A stretch of 64,000 nucleotides of DNA from positions 38,873,189 to 38,937,188 of the forward strand of contig CM042012.1 in assembly GCA_023525715.1 (NCBI GenBank), given 5' to 3'. Origin of the DNA: Cichorium intybus (lineage: Eukaryota; Streptophyta; Magnoliopsida; Asterales; Asteraceae). Below, one piece after another: positions 30,725-42,514 of the stretch. The notes below the pieces were generated by a model. It did not search any database. It was not told the DNA's origin and saw only the letters and a list, made by a program, of their open reading frames with translations. Both the position numbers and the translations under genes were made by a program. How positions within the stretch are numbered: the first letter of the stretch is position 1; every line of letters begins with the position of its first letter.

Positions 30725-32570
30725 ACAAGGTTTGCTTATGTTCCTTCATTGTTTTTTTTTTAATCATGTTACTAACATATTTTTTACATTTTCAGTGACA
30801 TTTTGTTTTTTTAAATGTATTATTTTAGCGTATCATTCTGATTTCACGCAACTCACAACTTGTTTTGTTTCTGAAACAGCAAGCATACAGTTGAAGAATC
30901 TCAAAAGAATGAAGTAAGATGGATGTATATTTGAATTGTATTTTGTGTGCTTGTAAACATGACCCACATTTTGTTCATGTTTTATAGCTGAATATTAGGC
31001 CATGAATCAACATTGTGTTTTGTCATTTTGTGTATGAATGTAGATATTGACTATAAATTGAAGCATGTCCTTAATTATTCGACATTACAAAAAGCATCTA
31101 CAATGCCATTCATGTCTTTGGAATGTATATCGAGTTGTCCCCTTTGACACAACATGCATCATTGTCTCCGAAAACGAGACGTGCATCAACTATATAAACC
31201 CTCACAGGGTAAACGGTAAAAGGATTGATCTCTCACACTCTCACTATTACCTTCACTCATAATCTCATCCGCCGGAGACTGAATTGATTGTTGGCAGGAT
31301 TCCTCCCGGAGTACGGCTAATCACCTCCTTCTTTTGTGATTATGATTGTAGATTCTCCGCCCACGACTAAGCTTCAGACCCCCTTGTCGGGCAACTCGGA
31401 ATCACACTTCACATCAATTACATATAACCATCACTTTTGTTTAATTAAAGATACATGAATATACATCTATTTCTCAGTCAACAACAACTCACCTAAAATA
31501 TTTGTCTTTGACACACTCCCATATGAGTTGTTAAAAAACAAAGACATACCTAGTTATATAATACATTTACACGAATGATATCTAAGTCCATAAACTACAT
31601 ATGCACGGCATTTTGATCAAGGTCATCCACATATGTTTACTTTATATATTTTTGAGTTTCTATCAGTAGCCTTTATGCACCGAATTATCAGAGTATGCAA
31701 AATTTATGCTTGGGAAAGTCGAAGCCATGCCAGATTTCAAATTTATCTCCACTTAAACACGTATACATTGTATGGCTTCCCTATGAGTTCATTATTTTCT
31801 TAGTTTGTTGACAATTAATTAAATGCCCAAAACCTACAAAGCAAAAGATAAGGACTAACTAAGTACTGCGAAATATGGCCATTGTGAAATGTCGTACTGT
31901 GAAGTAGGATGTTGCAAAGTGATCGTTATTGCGCACTAAAAACTGCCAATGTGGAATATATACCGAGAAATGCATTTAGAAACTTAAATCTACATACCAT
32001 TTCAAGATACATTTAGAATTATTTTACATGTATACTATGAATTTTGAAGTAAGATTGGAGTTTGGTATCAGGAAGAAGATAGTTTTAAAATATTTTTTTC
32101 ATATAAAATAAGAGCACAAGAAAAGAAAAACTTCAAATATGCCCTATACACCAAGTCCATTTCATAGTATGGTACTGATTTTCAAGAAGATCACTGCAAA
32201 ATGTAAAACATTAGAACACAATCATGTTTATCAAATAATTATTAATTAATAAAAGTTCTAAATCGATATAGAAGACATACGAGTACAAGCTATGTCGTTA
32301 AATGATAAAACTATTTTTTAAACTATATTTATAGATTTTTTTTTTTGTTATAATGTTACGTTTTAAGTTTTTCCTGCTCATTTCGCAATGACCCACTACC
32401 GAATTAGTGGTCACTAATAGAAATCTTTAATTATTACTAATCTTTATAAAAACTTTGAAAAATAACATTGATCTTTTCTATTAAATCATTTATTGTCACC
32501 ACATAATACATGCATATAAAAGTAGGAACTATTAAAATATTACTAGGGCCCACTTAAAATGGCCGTTGCC
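30725..32570. other. SMC6 3' flank and intergenic region
   Basis: 30725 to about 31060 is the likely 3' UTR and polyadenylation region. About 31060-31450 is GC-richer and LTR-like (listed separately). 31450-32570 is AT-rich with no coding signal. The 5' UTR of the F-box gene probably starts near 32570. Confidence 0.5.
31060..31450 (+). repeat. Possible LTR fragment
   Basis: This patch has a TATA-like box (actatataaaccctcaca), a stretch of ctctcacactctcactatt, and then ttgttggcaggattcctccc and a CTTTTGTG-rich end. That order of TATA box and following leader resembles an LTR R/U5 region. No coding sequence is attached, and termini and target duplications were not found. Confidence 0.3.
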
Positions 32571-32759
32571 CGTTGGCTGCAAAGTGCAAACTCAATTCAA
32601 AAATCCATAAATCCAGAAGAGAAAAAGCAGCTCAAATCCATCGACACAAATTCAAGAAAAAAGACGACGAACTGATTCAAGAACCCAACAGAAATCAGAA
32701 CACAAGTTCCAAAATTCTTCGAATCAGATGTGAAGCGGAGAAGAAGGAACAAGTTTCCA

Positions 32760-35007
32760 ATGTCGTCCTGCTCTGTGGAGAATCAAAACCCTAACCATCT
32801 TTCACCGTTAAATTGGTCCAACCTTTGGTCGAAGAACAAGAAAGCTCTCGATCATGTCGTTTCATCAGCAATCCGCCGGCGTTCATTCTACAGAAAACCC
32901 CCACCCACTCCCAAATCACCACCACCGCCGCCACAACAACAGCCAGAGGATGTGACCGTTGTCCCTCTTTCACCCCCTTCTGAACAAACCCATGGCAACG
33001 AAACCCTAATTCCCGAATCCCCCGAAGCAGCTCCCTCTCATGATTTCATCTCCCTCCTTTCCGATGAGACACTCCTGCAAATCCTCTCCAAACTCCCCGA
33101 GAAATCTCAAAGGAATTCGAATTCTCTGGTCTCGAAATCATGGTTAAATCTCCAAGGTCGTTTGGTAAGGTCAGTTAAGGTATTCGACTGGAACTTCCTC
33201 ACATCTGGTCGTATGTTTACAAGATTCCCAAACCTCATAGACGTCGATTTACTTCACGGAAGCGTAATTTCTAGCAGCCTTACAAAAAGCTGGGGTCTCT
33301 CTTTAGGCCGTGAATTTGGCCCCTTTTGCATCGATTCCAATGTCTTTTCACCACACAACCATACTTTCCGACCTGTACACGAAATCGATTCTGGTTTGAA
33401 ATCGTTAGCTAACGCGTACCCCAATCTTCAAAGACTCGTAGTCGCAAACTGTACCGAGATTGGATTATTGAATCTTGCAGAAGGGTGTCCGAAAATGCAA
33501 GAAATGGTTTTGCATAACTGCCATGATCAAGTTTTGCGTGGAATTGCAGGGTTTACAAATCTACAGATACTGAAATTAATTGGAACCGTTGACGGATTCT
33601 ATTCCTCTTTGGTTTCCGACATAGGGTTGACCATTCTCGCTCAAGGGTGTAAAAGGTTAATCAAACTTGAACTCAGAGGATGCGAGGGGAGTTATGATGG
33701 AATCAGAGCAATCGGACAGTGTTGTCAAATGCTTGAAGAACTCACCTTCTGTGATCATCGAATGGATGATGGGTGGTTGTCGGCTCTTTCTTACTGTGAA
33801 AATTTGAAAATTTTAAGGTTGGTTTCGTGTAAATCCATTGATCAAAGTCCTGGACTTGATGAACACTTGGGATCTTGTAAACTGCTTGAAAGATTACAAT
33901 TGGAGAGGTGTCGGTTGTATGATAAACAAAGTCTGAGGGCTCTTTTTCTCGTTTGTCGATCTGTGAGAGAAATGGTTGTTAAAGATTGCTGGGGTTTGAA
34001 AGATGACATATTCCTCGATACAAATCTGTGCAGGTATTCTTGTTTTCTTGACGTTGTTAATTATTTCACTACTTATTTTCTCATAATCTTCATCAAATAG
34101 CTTTTTTAATACAGTAAGTTTTTATTTTGCTATATAAACCGTTGTTATGACGGGCTATCAATGCTTTACAAAATGGTCAGTAAACCTTTATTTGTACTAT
34201 CATTATACTGCAACAGTAGTTGGAGTTCTGGACAATTTTTTATACTATCAATATTGATAGTTATTATTTATTATAGTAAATAAACAAAAAAGAAACATTT
34301 TTGTGCTTTTTATACCTTTTTCTTATGCCATTTCCAATTTAATTTGCATTTCAATATTTCAGTAGTGAGAGTTTTTGGATTCACTGTTGCAGTTTAATCA
34401 ATTTTTTTTTTGGTGTAAGAATAAAATTTTTTTTGGTTAGGGACCTAGGTGTACAAAATAAATAGATATAAAGAGCACAATTTTTTTATAACCAGCAAAA
34501 ATCAGTAATAATGTCGTACAAAAAGCACTTTTTGTGTTCAGGGACATGGTACAAGTAAAAGTTTAGCGACCATTTTAAAATGTCGTACAAACATTAAAAC
34601 CGGCCAAATTTATGATAGTTGGTCATAATGGTATAAATAGAATAAAAATTGTTTAGATGTACAAAAAAAATAATACTTTGGTGACCGTTATGGAAAATAG
34701 GAAAAGTTGCTAATTTCAGGATTGTGTTGACAGGTGGGTAAAATTTCTATGGATAGAAGGATGCTCGAGGCTAACAACGGAAGGTTTAGAATCTGTTGTC
34801 CTTTCTTTGAAAGAGCTTGAAAGTCTGAGGGTCATTTCGTGTAAAAATATGAAAGATGACGAAGTGAGTCCTGTGCTCTCTATGTTATTTTACAGTCTTA
34901 AAGACTTGAAATGGATGCCGGATAACAGATCGGTTCTCTCAACGAGTCTCTTGGGGTCCGGAATGGGTAAACGAGGGGGTAGGTTTTTCAAAAAGTTGCA
35001 AATTTGA
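32760..35007 (+). CDS. F-box/LRR (RNI-like) protein, 2 exons
   Basis: A probable substrate receptor of an SCF ubiquitin ligase, similar to the plant At5g07670/At5g51370-type proteins. Exons are 32760-34033 and 34734-35007 (1548 nt, 515 aa). The ATG at 32760 starts MSSCSVENQNPN; an upstream ATG at about 32728 is followed at once by a stop. Residues 48-63 are proline-rich. The F-box lies at about 97-140 (FISLLSDETLLQILSKLP, then LVSKSWLNLQGRLVRSVKV). Leucine-rich repeats cover about 210-500 with Cys-containing 'L..L.L..C' units (LQRLVVANCTEI, LIKLELRGCEG, LKILRLVSCKS, LERLQLERCRL). The protein ends GRFFKKLQI. The 700 bp intron is GT-AG and AT-rich. The target protein is unknown. Confidence 0.92.
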
Positions 35008-35389
35008 AACACGTGTGAAAATGGGAATTTGAGTAAGTTAGTGACGTTATTGTTGTATTAGTGCATTGTGGTGCACTTCTTGTATGAATGTGTATTTTAG
35101 TAAGTTAGTGGCGTTATTGTTGTATCAAAAACAGCAATGCTTTATTGGGTTTGACATGAATTTTTGGGATCTCATGGGTATTGGAACCATAAAAAAATAA
35201 AAAAAATAAAAAAACCACGAACCGGCGATGTCGACTAATATTTTTTTGTTTGTTAGGAATTAATTTATATTTTTCTATAATATATCGATGTGGAAATTTC
35301 AAATTATTGGTTGGGTTAATTTTGATTATTTGAAGAGAATCCAATGGGCGTATTTTTTTCATTAATTACTTTAATACTAAATGTTAAGG
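35008..35389. other. 3' flank of the F-box gene
   Basis: T-rich 3' UTR-like sequence containing the phrase 'taagttagtggcgttattgttgta' in two near-identical places (35034 and 35101 regions). No gene seen. Confidence 0.5.
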
Positions 35390-36170
35390 AATGAGGATCC
35401 TATTTGTGTGACTGCTTTTCGTCCAATTAGTATGATAGTGATTCGATATAAGGTGATTGCAAAAATTTTAGCCGGTGATGGCTTCGGTTGTTAGCTAGGT
35501 TCAAACAACTTTTTATTCATTGGAATGCAAAATTTTTGATGAACGAGATAATTGATGTGGCTAGAAAGATTTAAAGTTTAAACAAAAAACTATGATTGAC
35601 TTTGATAAGATGTATGATTCTTTTGATACTTGAATTCTATCATGGAATTAATGAGATTTTAAAGGAGTACTATGGTTTGGGGATAAATGATTTTCATATA
35701 TCTCAAATCTATATTTCGCAGATTATGCTATTTTTTAGGGAGTGGTTAAATGACAATATGATGTATATCCTTTTAATTTTGTATTGTTTATTCTTGGCTT
35801 TTGTATTGAAAATTAATTAAGCATAAGAGTAATATTTTATGGGGCTGGAGTTTCTTTTTCAGAGATGGAAAGTATGGTTGAGTTTTTCGGTATAAGTTGA
35901 CTATATTTTATTTTGGTATTCCAACTGAAAGCAGTGTGATGAAAACGATCCATTGGAGTTTGATTATAAAAAACCTTGAAAAGGTGGTGTTGAGTTGGAC
36001 AGTGAAAATTTTATCGATTTGGGATTTGGGAGAATGACTACTTTCATTAAATCTATTTTGGGGAGTTCAGACATATGTATAGATCCCTTTTCGATGTTCA
36101 AGGTTCCGAAAATAATTGTGAACAAATTGGAAGCTTTGAGAAGTGCATTATTTTGGAAGAGGTGGGGTGG
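35390..36170 (+). mobile_element. Degenerate LINE (L1-type) reverse transcriptase relic
   Basis: The plus strand reads VTAFRPISM followed by a YKVIAKILA-like block near 35410-35480, then a damaged FIGMQNF/ILNEIID-like block. Near 35970-36150 comes the C-terminal 'GRMTTFIKSILGS' block followed by FKVPKIIVNKLEALRSALFW. The order and motifs match plant L1 RT. Stops and frameshifts are frequent; endonuclease and poly(A) tail were not found. Confidence 0.7.
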
Positions 36171-37930
36171 GGGTTAGGCTGGAAGGTGCGGTTGTCAGCG
36201 GCAACCACATAATTTGGTGCCACGGCGGAAAGAAAAGAAAGAAAAGGGAGAAGAGAAGAGAGTCGGAGGCAGACATTCCCTTGCCAAAGAAGATCTATGT
36301 CGGCATCACAGGGCGGTGATGACATGGCATGGCCTTGCCACATAGATACCGATGAAATTTTTTCCAATCGTATTATGTAGCCTTAGAGATATAAAAAAGT
36401 ATTGCATTGGGTTTCTGAAAGATGGCCGTTTGGGATTAGGAGGTTTTTTTTGCAGCTAATTGATTGTTAAATAAATGTAGATTTTTTTTACTTAGAAAAG
36501 AATTTTTTTTTTTTTGGTGAACGTGGTCAAAGCAATTCATGAAGAAAATTGACATTTTCGTAATGGTCGCGATTCTAAAGTTGGCCCCCGGGTCTCCAGC
36601 TAGATATTATGAAATTAATTATTGGGTTTGTAGATCAAAATTTTCACTACTAGACAATAGGCATTTTCTGGTCCTTGATGACATACAAAGTATGACACGA
36701 ACTTGCAAAAGAAGAAGAATTAGAAAGAAAAGAACTACAAAGTGAACCAGATGAAGAAAATGAGAAAGTAAAAGAAAATGAAAATGGAGCATATATCATG
36801 TGAAGGATGGGGAAGAGAGCACAATTGGTGGCAAGGATAAGGATTGAAAGGAGTCAGTGTTTTGAATAATTTGAAAATGAGTGCAATGCATAGTTGATTC
36901 ACAAGTTTCAAAGGAAGAGTTTATGAAAGTGTAGTGTGAAGACGATTTATTTGGGTATGAGAACTACAAGTACATAAGCTGGGATGATTTTCAGTTGGTT
37001 TTTATAGGATAAAATGACTGGCTCTATCATTACTTGTTATATGATGTAAATGCTTAATTATAATTTAAATTACTATTCGTTAAATTGTTTATTTAATCAA
37101 TGTACTTTGTACGTTAACATGTACTTGTATGAGCAAATCAATAAAAGCCCAAAAGATTATGAAATTTGTTTCATGAGCAAGTGCATCTAAGAGATGGATG
37201 TGGAGACAAACTCATAAAAGGAGATAATGTGAGTATTTATTACATATCGATTATCCACAAGAAAATACAATCACATCATCTTAATTTCATACAATCTTGT
37301 GTAAGATTTTCTAGTTTGATTGTGAATATAATATGTATGAATCTTATTTAGTAATTAAATCTAAACAACTGTACATATATATTTCTATTTGTTTGTAAAT
37401 AAATTTTGTGTGAATGTAAGAACTAATCGTGATCATTGTTTAAATTTGATCAGCTGGTCATAATTAATCACTAATCTTTATCCATTTAAGGGTATTTCTG
37501 AAAATGTTAATACAATAATTAATATCTTAATTAAATGAGGATCTCTGTAATTATGGTAAATTTAAACTTTCTTGATTTTTCAAGAATTTTGAAATTTAAT
37601 ATATCTTAGATTAATTTCATCTAAACTAAATAATTCTAAAAATAATCTCTAACTAATCAATATTTGAATATTATAAACATAATAAAATAATTTTGACGAT
37701 TTTAAATTCTGTGTTTGATAAGAATCACAATTCAACATATTCAAATATATAAAAACATAAAATTATGAATTTCTAAATTTAATACTAAATAACTTTTTCA
37801 TATTCAAATATGAATACGGTGGTTGTCTTTTACACTAATTCATAAATTCAAAATAAAAAAACATTAGAAAATGAAGTTGACCCTTCCATAAATACATAAT
37901 CAATCACTGATAAATTGAATATGAACTATT
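36171..37930. other. Intergenic, AT-rich, nothing recognised
   Basis: A GC-richer 200 bp patch follows the LINE relic (36170-36370). Then purine-rich sequence with GAA/AAG runs (36700-36860) gives short Lys/Glu-coding frames that I do not regard as genes. The rest is AT-rich. Confidence 0.45.
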
Positions 37931-37939
37931 ATAGAATGT

Positions 37940-38215
37940 GAATAACGGGGTTATGAATATGAACCATCAAATTTTGAATATGGACTATAAAATTCTGAAT
38001 TTGAAATGTCCACTTTCGAAGTTGAACTACTGGATTCTTAATTTGAACCATCGGAAGCTGAATTTGAACTATCGACTTCTAAATTTCAACTATTCGGGAA
38101 TCGCACCATGGTATTCTGAATTTGAAACTAATTGATTTTCAATTTGAACTATCAGAAATCACACTATCGGATTCTAAATTTGAATTAACGGATTCTAAAT
38201 ATAAACTATTTACAT
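37940..38215. repeat. Degenerate minisatellite, unit about 21-24 bp
   Basis: The block 'tgaatttgaactatcgg(a)ttc' recurs with variation about a dozen times. In one frame it gives a repeating 'LNLNYR' peptide, which is a by-product of the repeat. It ends near 38215. Confidence 0.7.
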
Positions 38216-38497
38216 AGTAAATGAAAAATGATTTTATTAAAAGTTTCTTTATCTCAAATTGTCAACATGTTGGTCCTAATCAAACTAAACTACGTCATAA
38301 AAGAAGAACTAGAAAAGTTTGTTTTAAAGTCTTGTTTAAAATGCCTACGTTCCTATAAATAACAAAAGAAAAACAAGATAATCACGATACATAAGTAACT
38401 TAGTTTACTTTAAATAAACGTTCAACTACCTTTTTTTCCACTTGTATTTATTCTTTTATCCATTCAACTACCAATTTACCATAGAGATTATAATATA

Positions 38498-39743
38498 CTA
38501 GACGAATCCCTAAGTAAAACAATAACATATATGTTTTGTTAAAAAATATCTAAGTCATTGTCATCAACTATGAAATAACAATTTTATATAAAAAATCAAA
38601 AGGTTGATGTATCACTAATGAATTATCATATATCAATACATTCGTTCTAAAAATATCAGAAAGTATATAAATAAATAGTTAATTAATATCATACTAAATA
38701 AACAATAAGAATTTTGTTAATATGATAATGGTAAAAATAAGATAAAGAATTTATAGTATATTTGAAATCTTTATTGTGAATTTTTTTAGACTTATTGATA
38801 ATCATTTAACATAAGTAAAAAGTTTTTTAGTTACAAAGAATTATTGTTTAAATATTATTTGTGTTTTGTGTGTGTGTGTGTGTGTGTGTGTGTCATTTTA
38901 GATATTTCAATCTAATGAATAACAAATAGTATAAAAATAAATACTACAATTTTTAATAACATGAAATATCGAAATATCAATTATAACAAACAAACACTCC
39001 TATACAATACACAAAATTCGTACAAACTATTTCATGATTTTACATATCAAAATCTAACGACCTACAAAAATTATGAAATAAATAATAACATAAAAACATT
39101 GAAAGATCTATTAAAACATTTATATTCATAAACCATGTCAAACCCTCCAAGATCATAGAAATTTTGTATAAATAACTTCATGATTTTTATATGTCACAAT
39201 CCTTAGAATAACAAATACTATGAAAAAAAATTAAATACTACAACTTTTAATAACAAAAAGTACTAAATAACTATTTTACTATTTGCATTAAAAAATACAT
39301 CAAACACTTCTAAATCATACAAAGAATGTAGAAACAATTTGATGAAAAAAACTAAAAACAATTATATAAAATCAACATATGTTTGGTGTATTTTCATTTC
39401 TTCCACTCTTCATATTTTGATAGCAAGCACTTGAAAGACATGAATGTTTTTATGAGAAAAAAATATACTTATATAGTAACAACATGAATAAATGAAAGGA
39501 ATACAAAAAGTTTTTAGTAAATGATATTAATTGAATAAATATGAAGAGTTATTTAGGTTTCAAAACACTTATTTAACATTAATTTACCAATTTATAATCA
39601 TTATTAGAAAGAAATTGAAAAGTTATGAGAGTTTCAAATCAATATTGAAGTATTAAAAGAAATTTAGAAAATCAATAGAAATATGAAAAGACATGAGAGT
39701 TTCAAATGAATGTGATGCTTTGAAATATGCCTCTATTATAAGA
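38498..39743 (-). mobile_element. Non-autonomous Helitron, copy A
   Basis: In minus orientation it begins TCTTATAATAGAGG at 39743 and ends CTAG at 38498, next to T, as Helitrons do. Subterminal sequence matches copy B (catatgttttgttaaaa, tatctaagtcattgt, gttgatgtatcactaatg). The 3' hairpin is degraded here (gacgaatccctaag instead of the GC-rich stem). There is no Rep/helicase coding sequence. Confidence 0.7.
38867..38894. repeat. (TG)n microsatellite
   Basis: About 14 TG units inside Helitron copy A. Confidence 0.95.
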
Positions 39744-39747
39744 TATA

Positions 39748-42107
39748 CTAGGCGAATCCCCGCGCGTTGCGCAGGAACAAAATTATGTAGTTAGAATATA
39801 ATACATATGTTTTGTTAAAAATATCTAAGTCATTGTTATCTGGTATGTACTAACAATTGTATATAATAAACAAAAAGTTGATGTATCACTAATGAATTAT
39901 CTTATATTAAGACATTCGTTCTAAAAAATAAAAGGTAAAGAAATAATTAGTTTAATAATATAATAATAAATAAACAATAAGAAATTTCAGGATAATAGTT
40001 AAAATAAAAAAAGAAATCATAGTATAGTTGGAATCAGTATTGTGGAAGTTTTTAGACTTATTGGTAATGAACTAACATATTTTTATTGTCAACACTTAAA
40101 CAACTAAATACTAATGTTAAACTAAAATAAAATGCCTTAATTAATATGATAATATCATTATAATATTTAACTTTGTCATAATATTTACAATTACAAACTA
40201 ATGATAATGTTTGTATTGATTTAATAAACATACTAAAAGCGTGTTTTTACGTACATTTAATTCTAAAATTTACATATACAATAAAATAAAAATCATGTTT
40301 CATCATCTATTTTAAACAATTAAAAACTAATATTTATTTAAAATAAATCACCATGATTCAATTGATAATATCATTATAATATATAGTTTATCATAATATG
40401 TTGAGTATAAACTAACGTTAACATTATTATTAAAAAGAACATGAAAAGTCATAAAAGTTTTAAATAAATGTGATTGAAGTAAAAATACCTTTGTTAATAA
40501 TTATAATATGTAGGTAATTGTAAAATGTACTTACATATTAGCAAACTTCATTTGTTAGAAGATAATTATAATATATGATGAAGTAATTATTTTGTAAAAA
40601 CTATTCAATTTAATCAAATTTAAGTATATTATATGTATGATTTACTAAGTATTTTGTAAAATCATTCATTTCGATCAAATTAAATTATTAAATTATATTT
40701 TTATTACAAATGCAAGAACAATTATTTATTGATCTACTTTCTTTATTTTTTTCAATAATCTCTTCAAGTATTCATGTGTTTTTTTATAAATCACAAAACA
40801 CATGAGTAAAATAATATTATTTTTAACACTCTCATAAATGGTTTACACTGATGAAATTTAGACACATGTTTATAAAAAATATCTCTTCTTATTACATTTA
40901 TTTAACCATGGAAGCCATATATACAACAATTACTTCTAATACGTAAAGTTAAAAATGAAACAAACAATTAAAATATGATTATCTCAAAATACAAATAAAC
41001 ACGACATCATTGTACTAAAAATTATAAAATAGAAACATGAACGACCAAACACGATGATAATATAATATTAATTTTTTTTACGCACACTTGATAACAAAAT
41101 CTGAAAAATGTGAAACAAAAGTATGAGTGACTAAAAATAGGAGTGAAGCATGATTTGAATATTTTAGTGTTCTTTTATATGTAGAGCCTATTAAGTAACT
41201 CATCAATAAAGTCAATTATACTACTGATTTATCATAAGTTTAACATTGTTAGTCACACATTCATCAACAACTTCTCTTCTTATTACATTTATTTAACCTT
41301 GAAATTTATGTATATAACAATTACTTTTAATAAGTAAAGTTAAAAATGAAACAAATAATTAAAATACAATTCTCTCAAAATACATATAAACACGATATCA
41401 TTATGCTAAAAACTAAAATAGAAACATAAAAAAACAAAAACATAAATGTATGAATATAAAGGTTCTCTTTTTTTAGAGAAACATGCCAACATAGTATCAA
41501 TCATAAAAGTAGCAATCATAATATCAATCATGACAATCATAATGTGCAAAAAAACATGACAATGTAATATCAATCATAAGAATATGAATAGAAAAGTTCT
41601 CTAAAAATTTAGAAAAATGAACTATATACAAATAAATTACATAAAAAAATTTAACATATATAACTTTACATATTTGTACCTTATTTTTTTTTTCATGCAC
41701 TCTACATAACAAAATCTATAAAACATGAGAAACGAATGTGTGAGTAACAAAAAAAAAAAAAAGAGAGAGAGAAGCAAGTATGATTTGAATCTTTAGATGA
41801 TCGTATATAATCACAAACTAACTTTTTCAATTCTTCATATTTGAATAACAAATATCTTCAAACACATGCATCTTTTTTTTGAGCAAAACTTACTTATATA
41901 CTACTAATATAAGTTATAATGTGTATGAATGAGGAAAATAAAAAGTCATTACTAATTAATAATCATAACTTAAAAACTCTTGAGTTGTAAATATTAAGTA
42001 CATATAAATTAGAAAACTCTTGAGTTGTAGTGGGAGTTTCAAATGAATGTGGTGTTTGTATATAAGTTATCTTGAATCACATCATTTCAATGACCTCTAT
42101 TATAAGA
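39748..42107 (-). mobile_element. Non-autonomous Helitron, copy B
   Basis: In minus orientation the 5' end is TCTTATAATAGAGG at 42107. The 3' end is CTAG at 39748-39751, preceded by a GC-rich hairpin (cctgcgc-aac-gcgcggg) seven bases inside. This is the classic Helitron 3' structure, with host A and T at the ends. The 2.36 kb body is AT-rich with no helicase gene. It lies head-to-tail with copy A, with only tata between them. Confidence 0.78.
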
Positions 42108-42175
42108 GTTATATAGATATAGATATAGATATAGATATATAGATATAGATATAGATATAGATATAGATATAGATT
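42108..42175. repeat. (TAGATA)n microsatellite
   Basis: About ten copies of tagata directly abutting the 5' end of Helitron copy B. Confidence 0.9.
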
Positions 42176-42514
42176 TTAATCATGGATTTAGGAACTTTAC
42201 GGTTATTATAATTGATAAACCTCAAAACAAAAATTCCAAAATCTCATATTTTACATATGTATGATAATCGAATTATTAATTAATATGTAATCCAATAAAC
42301 ATATAATAAAAAAAAAATACATTTTCTTTCTATCTTTCCTTCATGCAAAAACTATGGCATTCATATTTATTTGTCGAGTGTCACCATCGTCAAACTGAAC
42401 GGAGAGCTTTGTCATCAAATCGTATTCCCTTTCTTCATTTAGATATATGCAATTCACGCTCACTGCTTTTCGTGATCGCCGTTTGATTCTCTGCAGCTGC
42501 ACAGATTAGGAACA

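Noticed and set aside
36539..36745. 68-codon frame with a basic tail
   Set aside because: It lies in purine-rich low-complexity DNA with no family resemblance and no splice context.
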